A DNA stretch of 64,000 nucleotides from Nocardia fusca NBRC 14340 (GTDB lineage Bacteria > Actinomycetota > Actinomycetes > Mycobacteriales > Mycobacteriaceae): contig NZ_BDCU01000037.1 in NCBI RefSeq assembly GCF_001618425.1, positions 94,863 through 158,862 of the forward strand, in the 5' to 3' direction. Shown piece after piece: positions 54,201-62,213 of this stretch; position 1 is the stretch's first letter; every line of letters begins with the position of its first letter. The translations under genes and the position numbers were made by a program. The notes under the pieces were generated by a model. The model was given only the letters and a program-made list of their open reading frames with translations, did not search any database and had not been told where the DNA came from.

Positions 54201-54601
54201 AGCAGCAGGCCGTGTTCGCTCAGCAGCCGGCCGGCATAGGAGTGGTAGGTACTGATCTCGGGTTCGGCACCGGCCAGGGTGGCGCGCAGTTCGCCGGAGG
54301 GGTCGAGATCGCGCAGCAACCGGGACCCGGCCAGCCGGGCCAGCCGGGTGCGAATCCGGGCGGTGAGCTGCTGGGCGGCCTTGCGGGTGAAGGTCAGCCC
54401 GAGCACCGCCTCCGGCGTGACCAGGCGGTTGGCCACCATCCAGACCACCCGGGCCGCCATGGTTTCGGTTTTGCCCGCACCCGCTCCGGCCACCACCAGC
54501 GCCGGACCGGGCGGTGCGGCGATCACCGCGGCCTGTTCCGCGGTCGGCGCCGGGAGCCCGAGTGCGTCGGCCAGCTGTCCCGGCGAGACCCGGGCGCTCA
54601 C
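51224..54601 (-). CDS. adnB: Helicase-nuclease AdnB
   Basis: 1125 residues. SF1A helicase with Walker A VAGAGAGKTETMA (near residue 40), motif II VLLDEYQDTGHAQR, motif III GDPMQSIYGWRGAS and motif V-VI (VLTVHAAKGLEWEVVAVPHV, LFYVALTRTERVLLV). The C-terminal nuclease domain has GRMDAVFAEPGGGWTVVDWK (the D-x-K active site). AdnAB processes double-strand-break ends for recombination; AdnB is the main motor. Its GTG overlaps the adnA stop by four bases (GTGA), so the two are translated together. Confidence 0.95.
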   Translation of the reverse strand: MSARVSPGQLADALGLPAPTAEQAAVIAAPPGPALVVAGAGAGKTETMAARVVWMVANRLVTPEAVLGLTFTRKAAQQLTARIRTRLARLAGSRLLRDLDPSGELRATLAGAEPEISTYHSYAGRLLSEHGLLLPVEPSAALLTETQLWQLAHQVVRGWDGDLDTDRSPLTVTEAVLALSGQLAEHLVEPEELAEAHTELEKLVHTLPPGPRQRGGPNKDLLSILRAQRERVALLPLVQQLRETLHQRGALDFGAQMSLAARLAAEHPDVATAERARFRLVLLDEYQDTGHAQRILLSALFGAGYPEQRGPRSGGARRRELAVTAVGDPMQSIYGWRGASAANLPRFTTDFPVAPGVPAPVLPLLTSWRNPPEALDLANMVVEPLRAAARDSGGVTVDPLRPKPGAEPGVVALALTDTVASERRWIAERIAAHWAEARAADRPPPTSAVLIRRNADAAELAEELRAQGLPVEIVGLGGLLSTPEVADIVATLRLVADPAAGSAAVRILTGARWRIGSADLAALARRARELSITRDPGGDITDSTTLAAALHDVAPEPAERAGLADAIADPGPPDRYSAAGYRRVTALGRELAMLRERAAQPLTELVADVERTIGVGVESQARRALAGSGAGREHLDAFAEVVAGFANDTGATLGGLLAFLTAAESVENGLEPGEVEVAPDRVQVLTVHAAKGLEWEVVAVPHVTRDVFPSTRGVNTWLGALAELPTSLRGDRATAESPDGVPVLDLSEVTDRAELQRGLTAHKEALARRRLDEDRRLFYVALTRTERVLLVSAHHWPETGDKPKGPSEFLLEVKTAAEQPGSGVEIACWAADPEPGEPNPLAATPVTASWPGDPLGARRDDIEAGAALVHAALAEFAAGAEVPDSGDDPDGWIADVDALLAEYRAGADAAAEVELPTQLPATALVEMRADPSRLAARLRRPLPYPPNPLARRGTAFHAWVQRWFATDQLPGLDDLPGAADAGAAADAELARMQDAFLSSPWSARRPVEIEVPFETTIAGVVIRGRMDAVFAEPGGGWTVVDWKTGAEPGPADEAAVAVQLAVYRLAWARLVAARTGETEQRMLDRIGAAFHYVRSGRTVAPERLPGPAELAALLTDSTRRDGDES

Positions 54602-57600
54602 TCGTCGGTCACCTGGCGCCCGGCATCCTGCACCGGGCAGCTGTTCTTCACGGCGCAGTGCCGGCAGCCCTCGTTGCGGATAGCCAGGAAACCGGGGCCC
54701 GCGGTGCTCGCGGCCGCGGCGTGGATGGTGTCGCGCCAGGTCTCCAGTGCTTCGGCGTCCAGTGCGGGCTGGACCCGCTCCTTCGCCACCCCGCCGGCCG
54801 CCGGCAATCCGACGTACACCAGTCGTGCGCCGCCGGGTTCGGGATCACCGGCGCTCTCCTCCAGGGCGCCCGCGGCGGCGGCGACCTGGTAGGTCGCCAA
54901 CTGGGCGTGCTGGGCGGCGTCGGCTTCGCTGACCGGATTCTTCCCCGTCTTCACATCGACGATGACGAACCGGCCGGCGGCGTCCCGTTCCAGCCGGTCG
55001 ATGCGGCCGCGGATGCGGACCTCGGGCGTCTCGTCGCCGGGAGCGGGCAGCACACAGTCGACCGGCACCTCGATCCCGGCCTGGGTGAGTTCACCGCGGG
55101 TGGTACGCACCCAGGCGACGAACGCGTCCAGCATGGCCTCGGTGCGGCGCAGTTCCTGCCGGGAGTACCAGCTGGTCTCGGGGTCGATACTGGACCAGCT
55201 CCGGGCGAGTTCGGCGCGCACCTGATCCAGCGGTACCCGGCCGGCCAGCGCCTGGACCAGGGTGTGCACCAGGGTTCCCTTGACCGCGTGGGGGTTTTCG
55301 CCGTCGGATCCGCCGTGACGTTCCAACGCCCACCGCAGCGGGCAGGTCCGCAGCAGCTCCACCGTGGAGGGCGACAGCGCGATCGGTGCGTCGTCGTCCC
55401 ACAGGGTCTCCGTCGAGCTGAGTCCGGGGACCCCGTACCAGTCGTCGGGCGCGGTGCCGGGAATCCCGGCCAGCGCGAGCCGGGCCAGTTGCCGGGCGGC
55501 ACGGCGGCGGCGTTCGTCCCCGGCGCCGGGATCGCAGACCGCCGCGCGTAGTTCGGCGATCAACGCGTGCAGGGCGAGTACCCGGCCGGGTTCGGCGACC
55601 GGAATCGCACCGGGCTCCCCGCCGGTATCACCGCCGAGCAATTCGGTCAGGAACCGGGAAGGCACCAGATCACGTTCGCCGGTCACCGATTCCACCGCCG
55701 TCACCAGCAGCGACCTGCGGGCCCGGCTGCACGCGACGAATAGCAGCCGGCGCTCCTCGGCCAGGATCGGCGCGGCGCGGCTGACCCGTTCGGTGATACC
55801 GGCGACCTCGTCCACCAGATCCTCGGTGTGCAGCAGCGTCCCCCGCGGGCGCGGGTCCGGCCAGATCCCCTCCTGCACTCCCGCGACCGCGACGACCTCC
55901 CACTCCCGGCCGGCCGCCGCGTGGGCGCTCAGCAGATCCACCGCCTCCTCCCGCTGCGTCCGCACCGCCCGGTCCTGTGGGATCTGCTGCTGGAGCAGGT
56001 ATTCGACGAAGCCCTCGATGGTCGCACCCGGTAGACGGTCGGTGTAGGCGGCCGCGGCGTCGAACAGCGCGACGGCGGCGTCGAGATCACGATCGGCCTG
56101 CATACCCGCCGCTCCCCCACGCCGGGACTGCGCCAGCCAGCGCCGCTCCAGCCGCGACCCGGTCCACAGCGCCCACAGCACGTCCTCGAGGCCGCCGCCC
56201 TCGCGCCGGACCCGGCGGGCGCGGTCCAATGCGCGGGCCGCCCGTTCGAGCGGGGCGATCTCGACCTGGGTGAGGCCGGCCACGATCCGGTCATCGCCCG
56301 AGCCGAGCAGCAGATCCCGCAGCACCTCCACCGAAGGCCGGTCCGGGGCGGAGCCGCGAGGGCCCGGTCGCTGGTCGGACATACGGCCGGAGTCGACCGG
56401 TTCTCCGCTGTCGGTGCCGGTACCCGGCCGGCCCACGGGGCTCCGCGACTCGAATCGAGCCGCTTCCGCCCCGATGGCCACCTCGGAATCCTCGCCCTCA
56501 CCGGGGTACGGCTCCGGCGGAAAATCCTCTTCGTCCACCGGAGGTTCCGGTGGGAGGCCGTCCCACGGGTCGTCACCGACGCTCTCCTCGTCGATCCCGT
56601 ACCAGTCCGCGTCGGCGCGATGCCGGCTGACATCGGCGAACAGATCTCGGGGTGGGAGCTCGTCGAGGGAATCCTCGGCCCGGTAGGTGTCGAAGGCGGG
56701 CGGTTCGCGCACCGGCTCGGGCGGGAAGTCCGATGGCGCGGCGAAGTCCGGGCCGGGGATGCGGGCAGGGTCGGAGCCCGGGGTACGGGCAAGGCCCGGG
56801 CCAGGGGCACCGGCAAGGTTCGGGCTCGGCGCGGCGTCGAGGTCCGGATCCGGCGCACCGGCGACGTCCGGTCCCTGGGCACCGGCGGGGTTCGGGGTGC
56901 GGGCGAGTTCCACCGCGGCGCGGCGGATACCGCGACGCAGGCGCCGCAGGCTGATCGCATCGGCCCCGCCGAGCGGTCCGGCCAGGAGGTCGAGCGCCTC
57001 GTCGGGACCGAACAGGGATTCGGTGGACCCCGCGCCACGTCGCGTGGCTTCCCCGGCGAGCACGGCCCGCAGCGCCAGCAGCATCCAGGCGGCGCCGCGG
57101 CGGCGGGCCAGCGGGATATCGTTCGCGGGTTGCGCGATCGGGACCCCGGCCGCCAGCAGGGCCCGGCGCAGCGGCGGCAGCAGCAGTGGCACCGAGCGCA
57201 CGATCACCGCCATCTGTGACCAGGGCACGCCCTCGGTCAGATGTGCGCGGCGCAGATGGTCGGCGATCAGTGACGCTTCCTTGGCGGGGCTGCCGAGTAC
57301 CCGCACCCGTACCTCGGCCGGGACCGGCGGTTCGGCGCCGGTATCCGAGGGCAGCTCACCGCGTTCCGCGGGACCGAGGTCGGCCCGGGTGGTGCGATGC
57401 GGGACGAGCCCGGGCAGCCGCGACGCGATCCGGGCGGTGGCGGTGGTGATGGCCGGACCGGACCGGTGGTTGTCGTAGAGGACGATGCGCCGCCCCGGCG
57501 GGGAGTCCTCGGTGAGGAACCGCGAATCGGCGCCGCGGAAGGTGTACACGGCCTGGTCGGGATCACCGGCGATCACCGTGGTCCCGGCCCCGGCCGCCAG

Positions 57601-58584
57601 CACCCGCACCAGCAGCGCCGCCTGCGGGTCCAGATGCTGGGCGTCGTCGACCAGCAGACAGCGCAGCCGGGCCCGTTCGGCCGCCAGCAGTTCGGGATCG
57701 CCGGCCAATGCGTCCAGCGCGGCGCCCACGAGTTCGGCCGCGTTCAGGGCGGGCGCCGATGCCTCGGGCGCCGCCACTCCGACCGACCAGCGCAGCAGCA
57801 TCGCCTGTTCATAGCGGGACGCGAAATCTCCGGCCGCGATCCAGTCGGGACGGTCCCGGCGCCGGCCGAGATCGATCAGATCCTCCGGGCCCAGACCGCG
57901 TTCGGTGGCACGCAGCATGAGATCGCGCAGTTCGTCGGCGAACCCGGTGAGCCCCAGGGCGGGCTGTAACCGCCGCGGCCACAGGTCACCGGCTCCGGCG
58001 GCGATATCGGCCATATCGCCGCGCAACATCTCGCGCAGCACGGCATCCTGCTCGGCACCGGTGAGCAGCCGCGGCGGCGGATTCCCGTGCCGGGCGGCCT
58101 GCCGGCGCAGGATCCCGAAGGCGTAGGAGTGGATCGTGCGGGCCAGCGGCTCCCGGGTCGCGCCGGCGACGCCGGGCACCGCGGACGGCGGACCGATCGG
58201 CTCGGCGAGCGCGAACAGCGGGTCGGCCGCCGGCTCGGCGGACACAGCGGCCGCGACTACGGGGGCGCACACTGTCCAGTTGTCCAGCCGTTCGGTGAGC
58301 GCGTCCCGGGCGGTCGCCGCCGCCTGTTTGGAATGGGTGAGCAGTAGCACCGACTCGGGATCCGCACCCGCCGCGAGCCGCGTCGCGGCCACATCGATCA
58401 GCAGAGCGGTCTTCCCGGTCCCGGGCCCCCCGAGAACTCGCCAGATCCGGTTCGGGCCCGGTTGCGTGGCGGTAGCGGACGGCGGGGCGGCGAACAGCGC
58501 GCCGATATCGGCTCCCCAGGTCCGAGCCCGGGGAGCCGCCGTTTTCCGGCGCACCAGCCGCACCGGCTTATCCGAACGCACCAC
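54598..58584 (-). CDS. adnA: Helicase-nuclease AdnA with repeat-containing insert
   Basis: 1328 residues from GTG at 58584 (58614 and 58581 also possible), clearly longer than M. tuberculosis AdnA (about 1055). Walker A GGPGTGKTALL, motif II LLVDDAQHLDP (Glu replaced by Asp) and motif III GDPDQAVYTFRGA are visible. An insert of about 190 residues (about 56340-56920) holds seven octapeptide repeats and an acidic stretch. The C-terminal nuclease has FVIVDVKTGKNP, and cysteines TCPLRW plus GCRHCAVKNSC form the AddB-like Fe-S site. Start and insert make the length uncertain. Confidence 0.9.
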   Translation of the reverse strand: MVRSDKPVRLVRRKTAAPRARTWGADIGALFAAPPSATATQPGPNRIWRVLGGPGTGKTALLIDVAATRLAAGADPESVLLLTHSKQAAATARDALTERLDNWTVCAPVVAAAVSAEPAADPLFALAEPIGPPSAVPGVAGATREPLARTIHSYAFGILRRQAARHGNPPPRLLTGAEQDAVLREMLRGDMADIAAGAGDLWPRRLQPALGLTGFADELRDLMLRATERGLGPEDLIDLGRRRDRPDWIAAGDFASRYEQAMLLRWSVGVAAPEASAPALNAAELVGAALDALAGDPELLAAERARLRCLLVDDAQHLDPQAALLVRVLAAGAGTTVIAGDPDQAVYTFRGADSRFLTEDSPPGRRIVLYDNHRSGPAITTATARIASRLPGLVPHRTTRADLGPAERGELPSDTGAEPPVPAEVRVRVLGSPAKEASLIADHLRRAHLTEGVPWSQMAVIVRSVPLLLPPLRRALLAAGVPIAQPANDIPLARRRGAAWMLLALRAVLAGEATRRGAGSTESLFGPDEALDLLAGPLGGADAISLRRLRRGIRRAAVELARTPNPAGAQGPDVAGAPDPDLDAAPSPNLAGAPGPGLARTPGSDPARIPGPDFAAPSDFPPEPVREPPAFDTYRAEDSLDELPPRDLFADVSRHRADADWYGIDEESVGDDPWDGLPPEPPVDEEDFPPEPYPGEGEDSEVAIGAEAARFESRSPVGRPGTGTDSGEPVDSGRMSDQRPGPRGSAPDRPSVEVLRDLLLGSGDDRIVAGLTQVEIAPLERAARALDRARRVRREGGGLEDVLWALWTGSRLERRWLAQSRRGGAAGMQADRDLDAAVALFDAAAAYTDRLPGATIEGFVEYLLQQQIPQDRAVRTQREEAVDLLSAHAAAGREWEVVAVAGVQEGIWPDPRPRGTLLHTEDLVDEVAGITERVSRAAPILAEERRLLFVACSRARRSLLVTAVESVTGERDLVPSRFLTELLGGDTGGEPGAIPVAEPGRVLALHALIAELRAAVCDPGAGDERRRRAARQLARLALAGIPGTAPDDWYGVPGLSSTETLWDDDAPIALSPSTVELLRTCPLRWALERHGGSDGENPHAVKGTLVHTLVQALAGRVPLDQVRAELARSWSSIDPETSWYSRQELRRTEAMLDAFVAWVRTTRGELTQAGIEVPVDCVLPAPGDETPEVRIRGRIDRLERDAAGRFVIVDVKTGKNPVSEADAAQHAQLATYQVAAAAGALEESAGDPEPGGARLVYVGLPAAGGVAKERVQPALDAEALETWRDTIHAAAASTAGPGFLAIRNEGCRHCAVKNSCPVQDAGRQVTDE
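56728..56895 (-). repeat. Seven tandem 24-bp coding repeats in adnA
   Basis: The translated stretch reads in octapeptides of the form P-(N/D)-x-A-(G/A)-x-P-(G/D/S): PNPAGAQG, PDVAGAPD, PDLDAAPS, PNLAGAPG, PGLARTPG, SDPARIPG, PDFAAPSD. Exactly 168 bp, so seven 24-bp units with no frame break. This looks like a coding minisatellite. Confidence 0.85.
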
Positions 58585-58677
58585 GACGGCTATTGCAACA
58601 GACGGCGCCGACACCGCGGGTACCACGTCGGAACCGCACCCGCCATGGTGTCGGAGCGCTCGGCTAAGAATGTCATT

Positions 58678-59454
58678 GTGTCCACACTGCATGTTCACCG
58701 TTTCGGCCCGGCGACCGGCCCGGTGCTGCTGGCCCTGCACGGCCTGACCGGCCACGGGAAACGCTGGGAGGCGCTGGCCACCGAGTTCCTGCCCGATCTC
58801 CGGGTGATCGCCCCCGACCTGCGCGGACACGGCCGTTCCACCGCACTGCCGCCCTGGGACCTCGAAACGATCGTCACCGATCTGGTGGCGCTGATCACCG
58901 CCGAAACGGCGGAGCCGGTGGTGGTGGCCGCCCACTCCTTCGGCGGGGCGTGCGCATTGCATCTGGCGCGGCGGCACCCGGAGCTGGTCCGCGGTCTGGT
59001 GCTGCTCGATCCGGCCGTCGCATTGGACCCGACGTGGTTACACGAGATCGCCGAGGCCACCCTCGGCTCGCCGGATTACACCGATACGGACGAAGCGCGG
59101 ATGGACAAACTGGCGACGGGCTGGGGCGCGGTCGCACCGGAGCTGCTGCGCGCCGAACTCGACGAGCACCTGGTGCCCGCCGCGGGCGGCCGGATGCGCT
59201 GGCGGGTGGATACGGCGGCACTCATCGCGTATTGGGGTCAGCTCGCGCGTGACCTGGTACTTCCCGAGCCCGGTCTGCGCACCGCGCTGGTCCGGGCCAC
59301 AAAGGTCGATCCGCCGTTCGTCACGCCCGGACTCCGCGCCGCACTGGCCGACCGGCTCGGCGCGGCATTGACCGTGCACGAATGGGATTGCGAGCATATG
59401 GTCGCCCAAATCCTGCCGCGCGAGACCGCGGCGCTGATCCGGGCGGCGTTCTGA
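58678..59454 (+). CDS. lipV: Alpha/beta hydrolase LipV-like
   Basis: 258 residues. Ser-type hydrolase: HGLTGHGKRW, the nucleophile elbow VVAAHSFGGACALH, and late GCEHMV-like DCEHMVAQILPRE. The sequence and place (beside adnA, divergent) match M. tuberculosis LipV (Rv3203), an esterase. The GTG at 58678 starts the conserved region; a TAAGAAT box 6 bases upstream fits a leaderless transcript. Overlaps the next gene in TGATG. Confidence 0.88.
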   Translation: MSTLHVHRFGPATGPVLLALHGLTGHGKRWEALATEFLPDLRVIAPDLRGHGRSTALPPWDLETIVTDLVALITAETAEPVVVAAHSFGGACALHLARRHPELVRGLVLLDPAVALDPTWLHEIAEATLGSPDYTDTDEARMDKLATGWGAVAPELLRAELDEHLVPAAGGRMRWRVDTAALIAYWGQLARDLVLPEPGLRTALVRATKVDPPFVTPGLRAALADRLGAALTVHEWDCEHMVAQILPRETAALIRAAF

Positions 59455-59750
59455 TGGTCACCAGCGACGCACAGATCGAACGCGTCCGCGAACTGGTCGC
59501 GGCGATTCCGCCGGGCCGGGTCGCGACCTACGGCGATATCGCCGCGGCGGCCGGACTGTCGACCCCGCGGACCGTGGGCTGGATCATGCGCACCGATGCC
59601 GCCGACCTGCCCTGGCACCGGGTGCTGGGCGCCTCGGGCAGACCGGCCGCTCACCTCGCCGACCGGCAGCTGCGGCTGCTCGCGGCCGAGGGCGTGCCCG
59701 TCACCGACGGCCGGGTCACGCTGCGTACCGCACGTCACCGGTTCGACTGA
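59454..59750 (+). CDS. Alkyltransferase-like (ATL) DNA-damage protein
   Basis: 98 residues. It matches the DNA-binding domain of O6-alkylguanine-DNA methyltransferases (YGDIAAAAGLSTPRTVGWIM), but the active-site PCHR is PWHRVLGASG, so the acceptor cysteine is missing. ATL proteins bind O6-alkylguanine and hand it to nucleotide excision repair. The counterpart in M. tuberculosis (Rv3204) has the same position. The ATG shares one base with the lipV stop. Confidence 0.9.
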   Translation: MVTSDAQIERVRELVAAIPPGRVATYGDIAAAAGLSTPRTVGWIMRTDAADLPWHRVLGASGRPAAHLADRQLRLLAAEGVPVTDGRVTLRTARHRFD

Positions 59751-59770
59751 ACTGCGCCCGGCCGGTCCGG

Positions 59771-60562
59771 TCAGCCGGGTTCGAGCACACGTTGCAGGAA
59801 GCGCCGTGTCCGCTCTTCCCGCGGCTCGCCGATCACCTGGTCCGCCGGGCCCCGCTCGACGATGGCGCCCTCGTCGAGGAACAGGACCTGATCGGCCACC
59901 TGCCGCGCGAACCGGATCTCGTGGGTGACGATCACCATCGTCCAGTCCTGGGTGGCCAGGTCCTTGATCACCGCCAGCACCTCACCGACCAGTTCGGGGT
60001 CCAGCGCCGAGGTCGGCTCGTCGAACAGCACCACCCGCGGTTTCAACGCCAGGGCCCGAGCGATCCCGACCCGCTGCTGCTGGCCTCCCGAGAGCTGGAA
60101 CGGGTAGGCGTCCGCACGGTCGGCCAGACCTACCTGCGCCAACAGGGTCCGTGCCTCGGCGACCGCTTCCTCCCGGGGCCGCCGCTGGGCGACGACCGGA
60201 CCTTCGACGATGTTCTCCAGCACCGTGCGGTGCGGGAAGAGGTTGTGCGACTGGAAAACCATTCCGCTCTGGGCGCGCAACCGGCTCGCCTCCCGGCGCC
60301 CTGCCCGGCCGCGGGGCAGCCGGGCGAAGTCGATCTCCACATCGCCGATGCCGACCACCCCCCGCTCCGGCGTGTCCAGCACGTTCAGTGAGCGCAGCAC
60401 CGTGGTCTTGCCCGATCCCGAGGGGCCCAGCAGGACGGTCGCGGTCCCCCGCCGGGACTCGAAGTCGATACCGCGCAGCACCTGCCGGTCGCCGAAGGAC
60501 TTCTCCAGGCCGCGCACCCGGATCCGGGCGGGCTCGGTGTTCTGGTCGGTGGTGTCGGTCAT
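59771..60562 (-). CDS. Polar amino-acid ABC transporter ATPase
   Basis: 263 residues. Walker A GPSGSGKTT, Q-loop FQSHNLFPH, signature LSGGQQQRVGIA, Walker B VVLFDEPTSALDP and H-loop VTHEIRFARQVA. The closest relatives are GlnQ/TcyC-like proteins. The ATG at 60562 overlaps the stop of the upstream permease gene (ATGA), so both are made together. Confidence 0.93.
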   Translation of the reverse strand: MTDTTDQNTEPARIRVRGLEKSFGDRQVLRGIDFESRRGTATVLLGPSGSGKTTVLRSLNVLDTPERGVVGIGDVEIDFARLPRGRAGRREASRLRAQSGMVFQSHNLFPHRTVLENIVEGPVVAQRRPREEAVAEARTLLAQVGLADRADAYPFQLSGGQQQRVGIARALALKPRVVLFDEPTSALDPELVGEVLAVIKDLATQDWTMVIVTHEIRFARQVADQVLFLDEGAIVERGPADQVIGEPREERTRRFLQRVLEPG

Positions 60563-62037
60563 TTCGCCACATACCTGTCGAGTCGGGTCTCCAGTCGTTT
60601 CTGACCGGCGGAGAGAGCCACGCAGATCACCCAGTAGTACAGCGCGGCGAATGTGTACAGCGCGAGGAATTCGTTGCTCTCGGCCGCCGCGAGCTGAGCT
60701 TCCCGGAACAGTTCGGTCAGCAGGACCACCGAGCCCAGGGAGGTGTCCTTGAGCAGTGAGAGCAAGGTGTTGGACAGCGGCGGTACCGCGGTCCTGGTCG
60801 CCTGCGGAAGGATGATGCGGCGCAGTGTCTGCGCGTAGCCGAGGCCGACGGTGGCCGCCGCCTCGAACTGTCCCTTCGGCACGGACAGAATCGCCGACCG
60901 GATCACCTCGGCCGCATAGCCGGCCACATTGAGGCTGAACGCGATCACGGCCGCGAGGAACGGATCGAACTTCAACCCGATCTGGGGTAGCCCGTAGAAG
61001 ACGATGAACAGCTGGACCAGTAGCGGTGTACCGCGAATGATCGAGATGAACGCACGGGCCGGTCCGGCCAGGACCCGGTAGGAGGAGATCCGCGCGAGCG
61101 CGACCAGCAGCGCGAGCACGAGCCCGATCGCGAAACTCAGCGCGGTCAGCGGGATCGTCACCTTCACCAGCCCGACGAACATCGGCCACGCCGCCCCGCG
61201 CAGCACCTCCCAGGTGTCGCGGTGACCGCGCCCCTCGGACAGGTCGGCGCTGCCGCCGTCGGGTACCGACACATCGGCCCGGAAGTATTTCTGTGAGATG
61301 GCGGTGAGCGTCCCGTCGGCGGCCAGCGCGGCGATCGCCCGGTTCGCCTGGTCGAGCAGGGCCGGGTCGTCCTTGCGGAAGGCGAGGACCTGTTCGCTGG
61401 TCTCCGAGCCGGCGTCACCGGCGATCTCGATATCCGTGGACCCGGTGCCGGCCAGATAATCGAGCACGGCGATGTTGTCGTTGACGATCGCATCGACCCG
61501 GCCCTGGGTGAGCAGCGCGGCCGCCTGCGCGAATCCTTCGACCGCTTCGACGTCGGCACCGGCGTCGCGCGCCACCCGAGCCCAGTTGCTGGTGCTCGAC
61601 TGCGCGGTGGTCCGGCCGGCCAGATCGTCCAGGGTCCGGATGCGCTCGTCGCCCGTGCGCCGGACGACCACACCGTGGGAGTAGGTGTAGGTATCGGACA
61701 GACCGTATTTCGCCCGGCGCTCGTCGTTGACCGAGACCTGGTTGGCGATGACGTCGATCCGGCCGGAGTCCAGCGCGGGAAAGATCGCGTCCCACTGGGT
61801 CTCGACGAATTCGAGATCCCAGCCGGCCCGGTCGGCGATCGCCTCGATCACCTCGATGTCGTAACCGGTCAGCTGCCGGCTGCGCGGATCGTGGAACGAG
61901 AACGGCGGATAGGTGCCCTCGGTGCCGACCCGGACCACCGGCCGGTCGGGCTCCTGCGCCGTCGCCACGCCCGGCTGCGTGGCCCCGGCGAGCACCAGCA
62001 GCAGGGACAGCACCATTCCCCTGAGCATTTGTCGCAT
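60559..62037 (-). CDS. Fused amino-acid ABC binding protein and permease
   Basis: 492 residues. Signal peptide (MRQMLRGMVLSLLLVLAGAT), a solute-binding domain (about 35-265: RVGTEGTYPPFSFHDPRSRQ, GYDIEVIEAIADRAGWDLEF, DVIANQVSVNDERRAKYGLS), then a HisM/GlnP-type permease (about 300-485) with several membrane segments and the EAA loop (AAATVGLGYAQTLRRIILPQ). Such fusions place a binding domain on the pore. The substrate is probably a polar amino acid such as cystine or glutamine. The ATG at 62037 has AGGGGG upstream; ATG at 62052 also possible. Confidence 0.9.
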   Translation of the reverse strand: MRQMLRGMVLSLLLVLAGATQPGVATAQEPDRPVVRVGTEGTYPPFSFHDPRSRQLTGYDIEVIEAIADRAGWDLEFVETQWDAIFPALDSGRIDVIANQVSVNDERRAKYGLSDTYTYSHGVVVRRTGDERIRTLDDLAGRTTAQSSTSNWARVARDAGADVEAVEGFAQAAALLTQGRVDAIVNDNIAVLDYLAGTGSTDIEIAGDAGSETSEQVLAFRKDDPALLDQANRAIAALAADGTLTAISQKYFRADVSVPDGGSADLSEGRGHRDTWEVLRGAAWPMFVGLVKVTIPLTALSFAIGLVLALLVALARISSYRVLAGPARAFISIIRGTPLLVQLFIVFYGLPQIGLKFDPFLAAVIAFSLNVAGYAAEVIRSAILSVPKGQFEAAATVGLGYAQTLRRIILPQATRTAVPPLSNTLLSLLKDTSLGSVVLLTELFREAQLAAAESNEFLALYTFAALYYWVICVALSAGQKRLETRLDRYVAK

Positions 62038-62213
62038 CGGCGACCCCCTCATTTCGGCCGGACCCGGAATCCGGCCCTCCGGAGGGAGAGTAGTGCGCTC
62101 CGGGGCCCCGCGCCGCGCGGACCGGCGGCCCGCAGCCGCCCCACCGGTCGGAAATACCGGCGGTCGGCACCTCCGGGCCGACCATCGTCCCAGACGGCGA
62201 ATAGCATGACCGT

